This document shows positions 50,982 through 59,550 of a DNA stretch of 64,000 nucleotides, one piece after another. Position numbers and translations under genes: made by a program. Within the stretch, counting starts at the first letter, position 1, and every line of letters begins with the position of its first letter. The DNA is taken from assembly GCF_014873875.1 (NCBI RefSeq), contig NZ_JADBEM010000001.1, positions 8,060,001 to 8,124,000 on the forward strand, given 5' to 3'. A model generated the notes under the pieces. That model had not been told where the DNA came from, made no database searches, and saw only the letters and a list, made by a program, of their open reading frames with translations. The DNA is from Actinopolymorpha pittospori. Its GTDB lineage: Bacteria; Actinomycetota; Actinomycetes; Propionibacteriales; Actinopolymorphaceae.

Positions 50982-52070
50982 GTGTCATCCACTCCCCCTC
51001 CCTCATCCACGCGGACCGTGCGCGACCTCCGGATCAGTCAGTCCCGTCCGCTGCTGTCCCCGGCCCTGCTGCGGGAGGAACTGCCGCTGAGCGACGAGGC
51101 CGCCGCCGTGGTCGTTCGGGGCCGCGAGGACGTCACGCGCATCCTCGCCGGTGACGACGACCGGTTGCTCGTGGTCGTGGGACCCTGTTCGATCCACGAC
51201 CCGGCCGCTGCGCTGGACTACGCCCACCACCTCGCCGGAATCGTCCCCGAACTCGCGGACGACCTGTGCGTCGTGATGCGGGTCTACTTCGAGAAGCCTC
51301 GTACGACGCTCGGCTGGAAGGGTCTGATCAACGACCCCGACCTCGACGGCAGCTTCAACGTCAACAAGGGGCTGCGGACCGCGCGCAAGGTCCTGCTCGA
51401 CGTCCTGGAGCTCGGACTTCCGGCGGGCTGTGAGTTCCTCGACCCGATCACTCCCCAGTACATCGCCGACACGGTGAGCTGGGGCGCGATCGGTGCGCGG
51501 ACGGCGGAGAGCCAGGTGCACCGTCACCTCGCGAGCGGCCTGTCGATGCCGGTCGGCTTCAAGAACTCCACGGGCGGCGACGTGCAGGGTGCCATCGACG
51601 CCATCGGGGCGGCCGCGGTGAGCCACGTGTTCACCGGAGTGACCGAGGACGGCGTCGCCGCGATCCTCACCACCCGAGGCAACCCCGACTGCCACGTGAT
51701 CCTGCGCGGTGGCCAGGCCGGGCCCAACTACGACGCGGCCAGCGTGGCGGACGCCCTGGGCCGCCTCGCCAAGGCCGACCTGCCCGAACACGTGGTCGTC
51801 GACGCGAGCCACGGCAACAGTGGCAAGGACCACCTGCGCCAGCCCCTCGTCGTGACGGACGTCGCGAACCAGGTCGCGGGCGGACAGCACGGAGTCATCG
51901 GCATGATGCTGGAGAGCTTCCTCGAGCCCGGCCGGCAGAACCTCGTCGAGGGCCAGGCCGACCAGCTGCGCTACGGCCAGAGCATCACCGACGCCTGCAT
52001 GGGCTGGGAGCCGACGGCCGAGGTGCTGCGAGAGCTCGCTGCCGCGGTTCGTACCCGCCGGACCCGCTGA
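50982..52070 (+). CDS. DAHP synthase, type I (first step of shikimate pathway)
   Basis: Condenses phosphoenolpyruvate and erythrose 4-phosphate. 362 residues, class I (AroF/G/H type) by VVGPCSIHD, the KPRTTLGWKGLINDP block, RGGQAGPNYD and DASHGNSGKDH with metal and substrate residues. The GTG at 50982 has AAAGGA upstream. It is controlled by the upstream leader peptide and terminator, which suggests a response to charged aromatic tRNAs. Confidence 0.95.
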   Translation: MSSTPPPSSTRTVRDLRISQSRPLLSPALLREELPLSDEAAAVVVRGREDVTRILAGDDDRLLVVVGPCSIHDPAAALDYAHHLAGIVPELADDLCVVMRVYFEKPRTTLGWKGLINDPDLDGSFNVNKGLRTARKVLLDVLELGLPAGCEFLDPITPQYIADTVSWGAIGARTAESQVHRHLASGLSMPVGFKNSTGGDVQGAIDAIGAAAVSHVFTGVTEDGVAAILTTRGNPDCHVILRGGQAGPNYDAASVADALGRLAKADLPEHVVVDASHGNSGKDHLRQPLVVTDVANQVAGGQHGVIGMMLESFLEPGRQNLVEGQADQLRYGQSITDACMGWEPTAEVLRELAAAVRTRRTR

Positions 52071-52171
52071 CCGGGTGGCCCGGCGTCCACGCGTGGTGAG
52101 CAGCCTCCCCCGCCCTGTCGGTGATCTCTGGGAACCTCGACACGGTCGCCCAGCCGTCACAGGGAGGTCCC

Positions 52172-53470
52172 GTGGGGAACAAGCCCACCGGCACGTCGGG
52201 AAGAAGTAGCGATTCGCAGGATGCCGGACTCCTCTTCGGCATCCTGCGCGCGGCCGTCGACGCGGCCGCCTCGGGTGCGACCGAGGCGGCCGCGGCAAGG
52301 GCACGCACCCTCGCCGACCCGCGGCTCGGCGACGCGACGGGAGCTCTCCTCGACGGCGGTGTCGGCACGCTGCTCGACCACGGCCTCCGCGGGTTGTGGG
52401 AGTGCGGGTGGCAGCCGCGCGACGTCGCCGAGTACGCCCGCCGCCTGTCGCCCGTGGCGCGCGCGTACCTGCTCGACGCGATGGTGGCGCGGGCAGATCG
52501 GCACCACCCGCGGGAGGGCCGTGATCCGCGCTGGCAGGCACAACTCGACGAGCTCGCCCCGACCCCACCCACGTCCGCGGACGACGTCGTCCTGTCCCGG
52601 TGGTCGTCCCGGCGGCGGCTCGACCGTCCGAGCGCTCTCGAGATGGTGGTGAGTGTCCTCGGGCTGCTCGCGGCCGCCCCGGCGTTGACGCCGATCCTCC
52701 CGCCACCTGGTGGCGCCGGCGCTCCCGGTGTCCGCGGCACGCGTGGCAACGCGGTCGAGGTGAAGATTCTCGGGCGCATCCGTGCCCTGCTCGCCAAGGC
52801 CGAGTCGACGGAGTTCCCCGAAGAGGCCGAGGCACTGTCCGCCAAGGCGCAGATGCTGATGACGAGGTTCTCCCTCGACGACGCGCTCCTGGAGTCCGCC
52901 GGGTCCGCGCGAGCTCACACCGCCGCGGCAGGTGTCCGTCGGATCTGGCTGACCGCGCCGTACGTCGGCGCCAAGGCCCTGCTGGCCCACGTCGTCGCCC
53001 GCGCCAACCGGTGCCGCGCCGTCTCCGACGACCGGATCGGTTACGTCAACATCGTCGGCGCCGACCTCGACCTCGAACTGGTCGAGATCCTCACCACCTC
53101 CCTGCTCCTGCAGGCCAACCGCGCCATGCTCGGCCACGGCCGCCAGGTCGACGGCCGGGGCGCCTCGCGAACCCGGTCCTGGCGGCAGTCGTTCCTGGTC
53201 TCCTACGCGACGAGGATCGGAGAGCGGCTGACCGAAGCCGGCGCGGCGTCCCAGGCCACGCTGGACGAGGACCAATCCGCCCGCCTGCTGCCCGTCCTCG
53301 CCGCGCGCGAACAGCAGGTCGAGCACCTCTTCGCCGAACTGTTCCCGCGTACGAGGACCCACGCGGTCTCCGTCTCCAACCCCTCCGGTTGGGCCGCGGG
53401 GCGGGTGGCGGCCGACCTGGCCGACCTGCGGCAGGGCCGGCAGGCGGTCGACCAGCGAACGTCCGCGTAG
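52172..53470 (+). CDS. DUF2786-domain protein
   Basis: 432 residues. The DUF2786 motif lies near residue 205 (ILGRIRALLAKAESTEFPEE followed by AEALSAKAQMLMTRF). The N-terminal half is Ala/Arg-rich, with a hydrophobic stretch rich in Pro near 180. The C-terminal half contains VVARANRCRAV and LVSYATRIGERL. Function unknown; DUF2786 proteins occur in phages and actinobacteria. The GTG follows AGGGAGG. Convergent with glnE, 13 bp apart. Confidence 0.8.
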   Translation: MGNKPTGTSGRSSDSQDAGLLFGILRAAVDAAASGATEAAAARARTLADPRLGDATGALLDGGVGTLLDHGLRGLWECGWQPRDVAEYARRLSPVARAYLLDAMVARADRHHPREGRDPRWQAQLDELAPTPPTSADDVVLSRWSSRRRLDRPSALEMVVSVLGLLAAAPALTPILPPPGGAGAPGVRGTRGNAVEVKILGRIRALLAKAESTEFPEEAEALSAKAQMLMTRFSLDDALLESAGSARAHTAAAGVRRIWLTAPYVGAKALLAHVVARANRCRAVSDDRIGYVNIVGADLDLELVEILTTSLLLQANRAMLGHGRQVDGRGASRTRSWRQSFLVSYATRIGERLTEAGAASQATLDEDQSARLLPVLAAREQQVEHLFAELFPRTRTHAVSVSNPSGWAAGRVAADLADLRQGRQAVDQRTSA

Positions 53471-53483
53471 CCGCGCGGCCGGG

Positions 53484-56400
53484 TCACTCCCAGAAGACGC
53501 GCTCCACGACCGCGCGCGCGTGCCGGGTGATGCGGCGGTAGTCCTCCAGGAAGAGTCCCGACTCGTGCGGTGCGTAGCCGAGCAGCCGGGAGACCGCGGC
53601 GAGCTCGCGCGGGTCGCGCGGCAGCGAGTCCGACGGCCTGGCTCGGACCAGCATCATGGCGTTCCGCGCCCGCGTCGCGAGTCGCCATGCGGCGATCAGC
53701 GCGTCCGCGTCGGCGCGGGTCAGCAGGTCCGCGTCGGCGGCGGCACTCAGCGCGCGCACCGTGCGGGTCGTCCGCAGCGCCGGCACACTCGCGGCGTGCC
53801 GCAGTTGGAGCAACTGCACCGTCCACTCCACGTCGGCGAGGCCGCCTCGGCCGAGCTTGGTGTGGGTGGTGGGGTCGGCGCCACGCGGGAGCCGCTCCGC
53901 GTCCACCCGGGCCTTGATGCGGCGGATCTCGCGTACGTCCGCGGCGGACACGCCGGCCTCGGGCCAGCGGTACCGGTCGATGAGCTCCACGAACCGCTGC
54001 CTCAGCCCGTCCTCGCCACACACCACGTCGGCGCGCAGGAGTGCCTGCGCCTCCCAGACGTGCGACCAGCGCTGGTAGTAGGCGGTGTAGGACGCGAGCG
54101 TCCGGACGAGCTGTCCCTGCCGACCCTCCGGTCGAAGGCTCGCGTCGACCGTGACCGGCGGGTCCGGCGCCGGGACGGCCAGCAGTCTGCGCATCTCGGT
54201 CACGACGGCGGTCGCGATCTCGGCGGCCTGCTCCTCGCCGGCGCCCTCGAAGGGTTCGTGCACGAAGATCACGTCGGCGTCGCTGCCGTAGCTCATCTCG
54301 TGGCCCCCGAACCGCCCCATCGCCACGATCGCCAGCCGGGTCGGGAGGGTGGGCCGGCCCTGTGCGGCGACGCTGCGGACGGCGGCGGCCAGGCCAGCGG
54401 TGAGCGTCGCGATCGCGATGTCGGTGAGTGCCTCGCCCACCACGTCGATGTCGATGAGCTCGAGGACGTCGGCGGTGGCGACCCGGAAGAGTTCGCGGCG
54501 CCGGATCCCGCGGATCGCGGCCACGGCCGCCTCCGGGTCCGCGCCGCGGCGGACGGTCGCCAGCATCTCGGTCTCGAGCTGCTCCCGGCCGCGCGGCTGG
54601 AGTTCCTCGTCGTGGCCGAGCATGGCGACGGCCTCCGGCGCCCGGCGGAGCAGGTCGACGACGAACTTGCTGGACGCGAGGACCTTGGCCATCCGCTCGG
54701 CGGTGATCCCCTCGTCGCGCAGCAGCCGGAGGTACCACGGCGTGGAGCCGAGCTCGTCCGACACCTGACGGAAGGCCAGCAGCCCCGCGTCCGGGTCGGG
54801 GGCGTCGGCGAACCATTCGAGCATCACCGGCAGCAGCGTGCGCTGGATCGCGGCCCGGCGGGAGACACCGGCGACCAGTGCCTCGATGTGTCGGAGGGCG
54901 GCGCTGGAGTCGGTGTAGCCGAGTGCGGTCAACCGCGCCCGCGCCGCCTCCGGCGTGAGCCGCGCCTCCTCGGAGGGGATTCTGGCCACGGCGGCCAGGA
55001 GCGGCCGGTAGAACAGCTTCTCGTGCAGCCGGCGCACCTCACGGGCGTGCCGTCGCCAGGCCAGGGTGAGCTCGTTCACCGGCTCCGACCACAGGTGGAG
55101 CGAGCGACCGAGCGCGCGGAGATCACCGACGTCGTCGGGCAGGAGGTGGGTACGCCGCAGTCGGGCCAGCTGGATGCGGTGTTCGAGGGTACGCAGGAAG
55201 CGATAGGCCTCGGCCAGTTCGGCGCCGTCGGGGCGACCGACGTAGCCGCCTGCGGTCAGCGCGTCCAGTGCCTTCAGGGTGGACGGGCTGCGCAGGTTCG
55301 GGTCGGTGCGTCCGTGGACCAGCTGGAGCAGCTGGACGGCGAACTCCACGTCCCGCAGGCCGCCCGGGCCGAGCTTGAGCTGCCGGTTGAGCTGGTCGGC
55401 CGGGATGTGGTCGACGATCCGCCGGCGCATCGCCTGGACGTCCTCCACGAACCCCGTCCGCTCGGCCGCCTTCCACACCAGTGGGTCCACCAGAGCGATG
55501 AACCCCGCCCCGAGGTCCCGGTCGCCGGCCACGGGGCGTGCCTTCAGCAGGGCCTGGAACTCCCAGGTCTTCGCCCAGCGCTGGTAGTAGGCCTCGTAGC
55601 TGGCGAGTGAACGGACCAGCGGACCGTTCTTTCCCTCCGGCCGAAGCGCCGCGTCCACCGGCCACAGCGTCCCCTCACGGGTGTGGTCGGAGCAGATCCG
55701 GATGACCTGGGACGCGAGCCGGGTCGCCGTCCGCAGCGCGTCCGCCTCGGCGTCGGTGTCGGTGTCGGCCGGCTCGGCCGGCTCGGCCGGCTCGGCCACG
55801 AAGAGTACGTCGACGTCGCTCACGTAGTTGAGCTCGTGACCACCGGCCTTTCCCATGCCGATGATGGCGAGGCGGCAGGGGGTGGACTTCTCCGGCAGTC
55901 GCGCGCGGGCGATCGCGAGCGCCGCCTCCAGGGTGCCGGCGGCGAGGTCCGCGAGCTCGGCAGCCACGTCGTCGACCCGGATCTCATTGCTGAGGTCGCG
56001 GACGGCCAGCCGGAGCAGCAGCCGGTGGTAGGCGACCCGGAGGGCGTCGGCCACGTCCGGCTCGGCGGAGGCGGCCACCGGCTCACTCGCCCGGGGATCG
56101 GCGCCCACGGATTCGACCAGGGTGGCACGCAGTGCCCAGGCCGCCGGTCGGACCGCGGCGAGGTCGGGGTCGGCCAACTCCTGGACGTTCTCCGGATGAC
56201 GGATCAGATGCTCGGCCAGGCCGGTGCTGGCGCCGAGTACCCGTAGGAGTCGCCCGCGTAGCAGCGGATCCGCGCGCAGCCCGGCTTCCAGCTCCTCAGG
56301 GTCGGGGCTCGCCGCCAGCAGGTCGAGAAGGAGCGCGAACGCCTGGTCGGGATCGGCGGCCTGCCCGGCGCTCTCGAGGCACGGCAGCGGGTCGCCGCGC

Positions 56401-56492
56401 AGCTCCTCGATCCGCCATAGCGCGGCCTCCGGCTCGGTGAAGCCCCACCGCACCAGCGTGCCCATGCTGGGAAGCGTCCCGTGTTCCGTCAC
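53484..56492 (-). CDS. glnE: Bifunctional glutamine synthetase adenylyltransferase/deadenylase
   Basis: 1002 residues, full length. N-terminal nucleotidyltransferase half with GMGKAGGHELNYVSDVDVLF (about residue 218) and C-terminal half with AMGRFGGHEMSYGSDADVIF (about 730), each carrying the G-x-D-x-D metal motif. Between them are the GlnD-UR-type helical blocks. It adds or removes AMP at the Tyr of GlnA. It lies between glnA and glnA2, the standard actinobacterial order. The GTG start at 56492 could be replaced by an ATG 27 nt downstream. Confidence 0.95.
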   Translation of the reverse strand: MTEHGTLPSMGTLVRWGFTEPEAALWRIEELRGDPLPCLESAGQAADPDQAFALLLDLLAASPDPEELEAGLRADPLLRGRLLRVLGASTGLAEHLIRHPENVQELADPDLAAVRPAAWALRATLVESVGADPRASEPVAASAEPDVADALRVAYHRLLLRLAVRDLSNEIRVDDVAAELADLAAGTLEAALAIARARLPEKSTPCRLAIIGMGKAGGHELNYVSDVDVLFVAEPAEPAEPADTDTDAEADALRTATRLASQVIRICSDHTREGTLWPVDAALRPEGKNGPLVRSLASYEAYYQRWAKTWEFQALLKARPVAGDRDLGAGFIALVDPLVWKAAERTGFVEDVQAMRRRIVDHIPADQLNRQLKLGPGGLRDVEFAVQLLQLVHGRTDPNLRSPSTLKALDALTAGGYVGRPDGAELAEAYRFLRTLEHRIQLARLRRTHLLPDDVGDLRALGRSLHLWSEPVNELTLAWRRHAREVRRLHEKLFYRPLLAAVARIPSEEARLTPEAARARLTALGYTDSSAALRHIEALVAGVSRRAAIQRTLLPVMLEWFADAPDPDAGLLAFRQVSDELGSTPWYLRLLRDEGITAERMAKVLASSKFVVDLLRRAPEAVAMLGHDEELQPRGREQLETEMLATVRRGADPEAAVAAIRGIRRRELFRVATADVLELIDIDVVGEALTDIAIATLTAGLAAAVRSVAAQGRPTLPTRLAIVAMGRFGGHEMSYGSDADVIFVHEPFEGAGEEQAAEIATAVVTEMRRLLAVPAPDPPVTVDASLRPEGRQGQLVRTLASYTAYYQRWSHVWEAQALLRADVVCGEDGLRQRFVELIDRYRWPEAGVSAADVREIRRIKARVDAERLPRGADPTTHTKLGRGGLADVEWTVQLLQLRHAASVPALRTTRTVRALSAAADADLLTRADADALIAAWRLATRARNAMMLVRARPSDSLPRDPRELAAVSRLLGYAPHESGLFLEDYRRITRHARAVVERVFWE

Positions 56493-56701
56493 CGATTCAC
56501 CCTATGCGAGGCGGCGGGTCGCGCCGGCGAGGTCCTCCCCGACCGGAGCGGTGGCGTCAACCACGGTGGGAGCCCGGCGACCGGGGCGCTTCGGTGCGGT
56601 TTGTCGGGCGAGCTCCTCCCGCTCGTCCCCTCGGCTGGCGGGCCGGCCGGTGGCCGACCGACCAGCTCGGCTGGGGACCCCGGTCTGTCGCGACGCGGTG
56701 A
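56493..56701. other. Gap between amidotransferase gene and glnE
   Basis: 209 bp. If the amidotransferase frameshift is real, the run-on reading frame occupies most of this gap. Otherwise nothing recognisable is present. It must include the glnE promoter or a read-through region. Confidence 0.4.
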
Positions 56702-57338
56702 TCAGGCCGAGGTCGCCGCGGCGGCGCGGACCTGGCCGGCGAAGTCCAGCGCGAACGAACGCCAGGTGCGGGCCGGGTCCAGCCTCGGGGTGGAACTGCA
56801 CGCCCCACGCACGCTCGCCGACGCAGACGGCGTACGGCGTGCCCCTGTCGTCGGTCGCCAGCAGGCTCGCCTTCGGTGGGAGGTCGACGACGATGTCCTG
56901 GTTCCAGCGCACCGCGGCAGCACCGTCCGCGACCTGACCGAACATCGGGTCGCCGTGCGCGGCGTCTGCCAAGCTCAGCTTGACAAGGCCGATCGTCCGC
57001 CCGTCGGGATTACGGTCGACCCGTCCGCCGCAGGCGACGGCGAGGAGCTGGTGTCCGAGGCAGATGCCGAGGGTCGGCAGCCTCCGCGCCACCGCCTCGC
57101 GCAACAGAGCCTTGACGGGACCGAGCCATGGGCACGTCGCGTCGTCGTAGGCCCCCATGGACCCACCCAGCACGAGGAGTCCGGCGTGGCCGTCCAGGCC
57201 GGGCAGCGGATCGCCCGCGTAGGGGCGTACGACGTCGACGGCGATCCCGCCTTCGGCGAGCCACGGTCCGAACCACCCGAGCGGGCAGTCGTCCTCGTGC
57301 TGGACCACCAGCAGCCGGTCACGTTCGAAGGCGGTCAT
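56702..57338 (-). pseudogene. Class I glutamine amidotransferase-like gene, frameshifted after the catalytic His
   Basis: Begins MTAFERDRLLVVQHEDDCPL, with the nucleophile Cys in LGICLGHQLLA and the His-Glu pair in GVQFHPEA, so the active site is intact. About 56780 the frame changes: the expected tail DPARTWRSFALDFAGQVRA lies in another frame ending at 56702, while the unshifted frame runs on to 56502 as Arg-rich sequence. One base is missing or added. The ATG overlaps the ancestral glnA2 stop (ATGA), so it was the next gene of the glnA2 operon before the second element came between them. Confidence 0.75.
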
Positions 57339-57339
57339 C

Positions 57340-57382
57340 GCTGGCGGTATTCCTCCCACTCGGCCTGCTTGTTGCGCAGGAA
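57340..57382. repeat. Distal copy of the 43-bp att repeat (glnA2 end)
   Basis: A perfect 43-bp match to 59595-59637, extending with a few differences to 57309-57382 versus 59563-59637. On the minus strand it encodes NKQAEWEEYRQ, the end of glnA2, followed by Arg and TGA overlapping the amidotransferase ATG. It is the original 3' end of glnA2, now cut off from the gene by 2.2 kb. Confidence 0.85.
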
Positions 57383-57741
57383 CTGTTGTGCCGCGTCTAC
57401 CAGGTGCGGCGCCGCGCGTGCACTACTCGCTGACCTGCGGGCGGAGCGGTCGTCATTGGTCGTTGTCGGTCACCGTTGGCTGACCTCCCACGGCCCACGA
57501 ACGGCCCGGTGCCAACTTAGATTGAAGCTTTGGCTACCTGTGACCGGGGCCGTGTTTGCGAAGGAGTTGTCCTTCCCAGACGTCAGCCTGTTCTCACCGG
57601 GCCGGACGGCGACGGCTGGGAGCCGATCTGAGTGGGGTTGGTGACCCGGAGCGAACGGCGCCAGACACGGACCGGCCGGGGCCCGGGCCGCGTCGCCCGG
57701 AGACCCCGACCGGTCACGTCGGCTCGACGGTGGACCGCCGG
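57383..57741. other. Element end, gene-free
   Basis: 358 bp between the att repeat and the GH6 stop codon. Nothing coding recognised. A lower-GC patch (about 57515-57560) is present. Confidence 0.4.
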
Positions 57742-58785
57742 TTAGCGACCCTGGATCAGGCCGACCGCCAGGTCCGGAGAAAACTCCCCGGCCGTCGTCG
57801 TGGCGCCGGCACCACACGTGCCGTCGGACTCACCCGGCGCCTTGATCCAGAGCTCGAACTCCTTGGGTTCGCCGAGGCCGACCAGCCGGGGCGGGGTGCC
57901 TAGCTTGCGGCCGGCGGGGTTGCACCATTCGCCGTTCGCTGAGCCGTTGCCGTTCCGGCTCGTGTCGACGACGTACGACTTGGTGAGGCCGTACTTGGAT
58001 GCCAGGGCCTTACGGATCGCTCCGCCGTAGGTGTCGCTCTCGGCCGTCGAGTAGAAGTTGGAGACGTTGACACTAAAGCCGCGGGCCTTGGCCACACCCG
58101 CTGCGGCCAGCCGATCGGCCATCGTCGCGGGCGGGATCCAATTGGCGTTGCCGCCATCGATGTACGTCATTGCATGGGGCGCGTGCTCGGCCAGCTGGTC
58201 CACGCCGTACTTGATGAGATCGAGCCGGGTCTTCTTGCCGGCCTCGTCGGGAATGCAGTCGATCTGCGCCAGCGTGTCGGGCTCGAGGATGACCACCACG
58301 GGGTTCGATCCGATGCCCTTGGCGAACGACGTGATCCAGGTGCGGTAGTCGTCCGGGCTCTTGACGCCACCGGCACTGTACGACCCGCAGTCGCGCCCAT
58401 AGATGTTGTAGGCGACGAGTACCGGGAGGCTGCTGGCGTCGGCGGCCGCCTCGACGTACTCGCTCGTCTCCGCCGTGATGTCCTTGTTCCAGTCGCCGAA
58501 CCAGCGCGCCGCGGGCTCGTTGGCGATGGTTTCCTCGATGGTCTTGGCGCGCTCGTCGGAAGGATTCTTCTTGGCCCACAGAGCGGACTGCTGGGTGGGA
58601 TCGGCGTACAAACGCTCGGGTAGGGCCCCCGACGCGGTACGTGCCGGACGGTCATGGAGTTGGCGTGGCGCGGACGCGTTCTGGGACAGTTCCTTCAAAG
58701 GCGCCTCGGAGCAACCGACCAGTAAGCCGATTCCTGCAATGAGGCTGACACCCCATACGCCAGCTTTCATAACTTTATCCCGCAT
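57742..58785 (-). CDS. Glycoside hydrolase family 6 lipoprotein (cellulase/endoglucanase)
   Basis: 347 residues. Lipoprotein signal with lipobox LLVGC (Cys25). The catalytic domain has YNIYGRDCGSYSAGG, VVVILEPDTLAQ (the GH6 catalytic Asp), TYIDGGNANWIP, FSVNVSNFYST, VVDTSRNGNG, EWCNPAGRKLG and LWIKAPGESDGTC, so all main subsites are present. No cellulose-binding module. It would cleave beta-1,4-glucan at the cell surface. It is cargo of the degenerate element; no neighbouring carbohydrate genes. The ATG at 58785 or 58770 could be the start. A sequencing-adapter-like 13-mer lies 8 bp upstream. Confidence 0.88.
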   Translation of the reverse strand: MRDKVMKAGVWGVSLIAGIGLLVGCSEAPLKELSQNASAPRQLHDRPARTASGALPERLYADPTQQSALWAKKNPSDERAKTIEETIANEPAARWFGDWNKDITAETSEYVEAAADASSLPVLVAYNIYGRDCGSYSAGGVKSPDDYRTWITSFAKGIGSNPVVVILEPDTLAQIDCIPDEAGKKTRLDLIKYGVDQLAEHAPHAMTYIDGGNANWIPPATMADRLAAAGVAKARGFSVNVSNFYSTAESDTYGGAIRKALASKYGLTKSYVVDTSRNGNGSANGEWCNPAGRKLGTPPRLVGLGEPKEFELWIKAPGESDGTCGAGATTTAGEFSPDLAVGLIQGR

Positions 58786-58999
58786 CGTCTAGGCTCTTCC
58801 GATCTTGCTGCCGATAGTGAAATTAGTGCTGCCCTAACTACCTGTGAGGTATTCGCAGGCATCGACAGAGTTTGCCGATCTCTTCAGGCCTTGTCAAAAA
58901 AGGGCGCCGGAATTGTTCTCAAGGTCCTATAAAGAATGACATGACGGGAGGGCCGAGCCAAAAAGCTCATAATGTTATTTCGTATTACTTCGTAATTAT
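58786..58999. promoter_or_regulatory. AT-rich region upstream of the GH6 gene
   Basis: The most AT-rich part of the window (notably 58960-59000), unlike host DNA. It may hold the GH6 promoter on the minus strand. It includes GCTCTTCCGATCT at 58793-58805. Confidence 0.45.
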
Positions 59000-59192
59000 C
59001 GGACACACCAGGACCGGAGACGACCACGCCCGCGACGCTCAGGGCGACGAGCGGTACCTGCTGTGCCAGTTCCCCGGCTACTCACGCCGGATCGCGTACT
59101 CGGGGAAGGGGCGGCCGCCGGCGTACTGCGGGCAGACGATCGGTGGTGTGCCGCATACCCGGCTCACCGTGCATCGGATGAACCGCCGGTAG
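59000..59192 (+). pseudogene. Fragment of an actinomycete plasmid/element protein
   Basis: Reads RRIAYSGKGRPPAYCGQTIG and HTRLTVHRMNRR, the conserved N-terminal portion of a large coiled-coil protein of Streptomyces-type elements, as I remember that family. It has no start of its own and stops at TAG 59192. Remnant. Confidence 0.5.
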
Positions 59193-59477
59193 AGGTCACC
59201 CTGCTGTGGCTCCGGCCGGACGGTCCGCTTGTCACGAGGCGGCTGCTGTTCGCCCGCCTCGAGGGTGCGGGAGCGATTCGGCGGACCGACTTCAATGACC
59301 GCGCGTGGAAGCCCGCTCTCGTCGCGGCAGGAGTCATCCCCGCGCCGAAGCGAGGCGAGCGTTACCAGGCCGCCCGCGAGCACGGCATGCACGCCCTCAG
59401 CCCGGAAGGCCGTGGACAGCCTGTACGAGGGCACCGATCCGGCGCCGGACGGCCCAGAGACGGCCCAGGGGCAGTGA
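59193..59477 (+). pseudogene. Integrase remnant with internal deletion
   Basis: Frame one (to about 59400) carries LLWLRPDGPLVTRRLLF, NDRAWKPALVAAG and AREHGMHAL, the middle of a tyrosine-recombinase catalytic domain. It then jumps to another frame with RKAVDSLYEGTDPAPDGP and a stop at 59477, the usual integrase C-terminus. The segment with His-x-x-Arg, the second His and the Tyr has been deleted, and the N-terminus is absent. It cannot be active. It lies about 75 bp from the 3' end of glnA2, as int lies beside attR in the intact element. Confidence 0.8.
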
Positions 59478-59550
59478 GACGCGATGGGGCCACCGGTCCA
59501 CGACCGTTGGCCCCATGCCGAATCAGCGGGAAACCCGCTCTGACCTGCGC

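Noticed and set aside
53520..55610. 696-residue open frame opposite glnE
   Set aside because: Shadow of glnE with biased composition and no motif.
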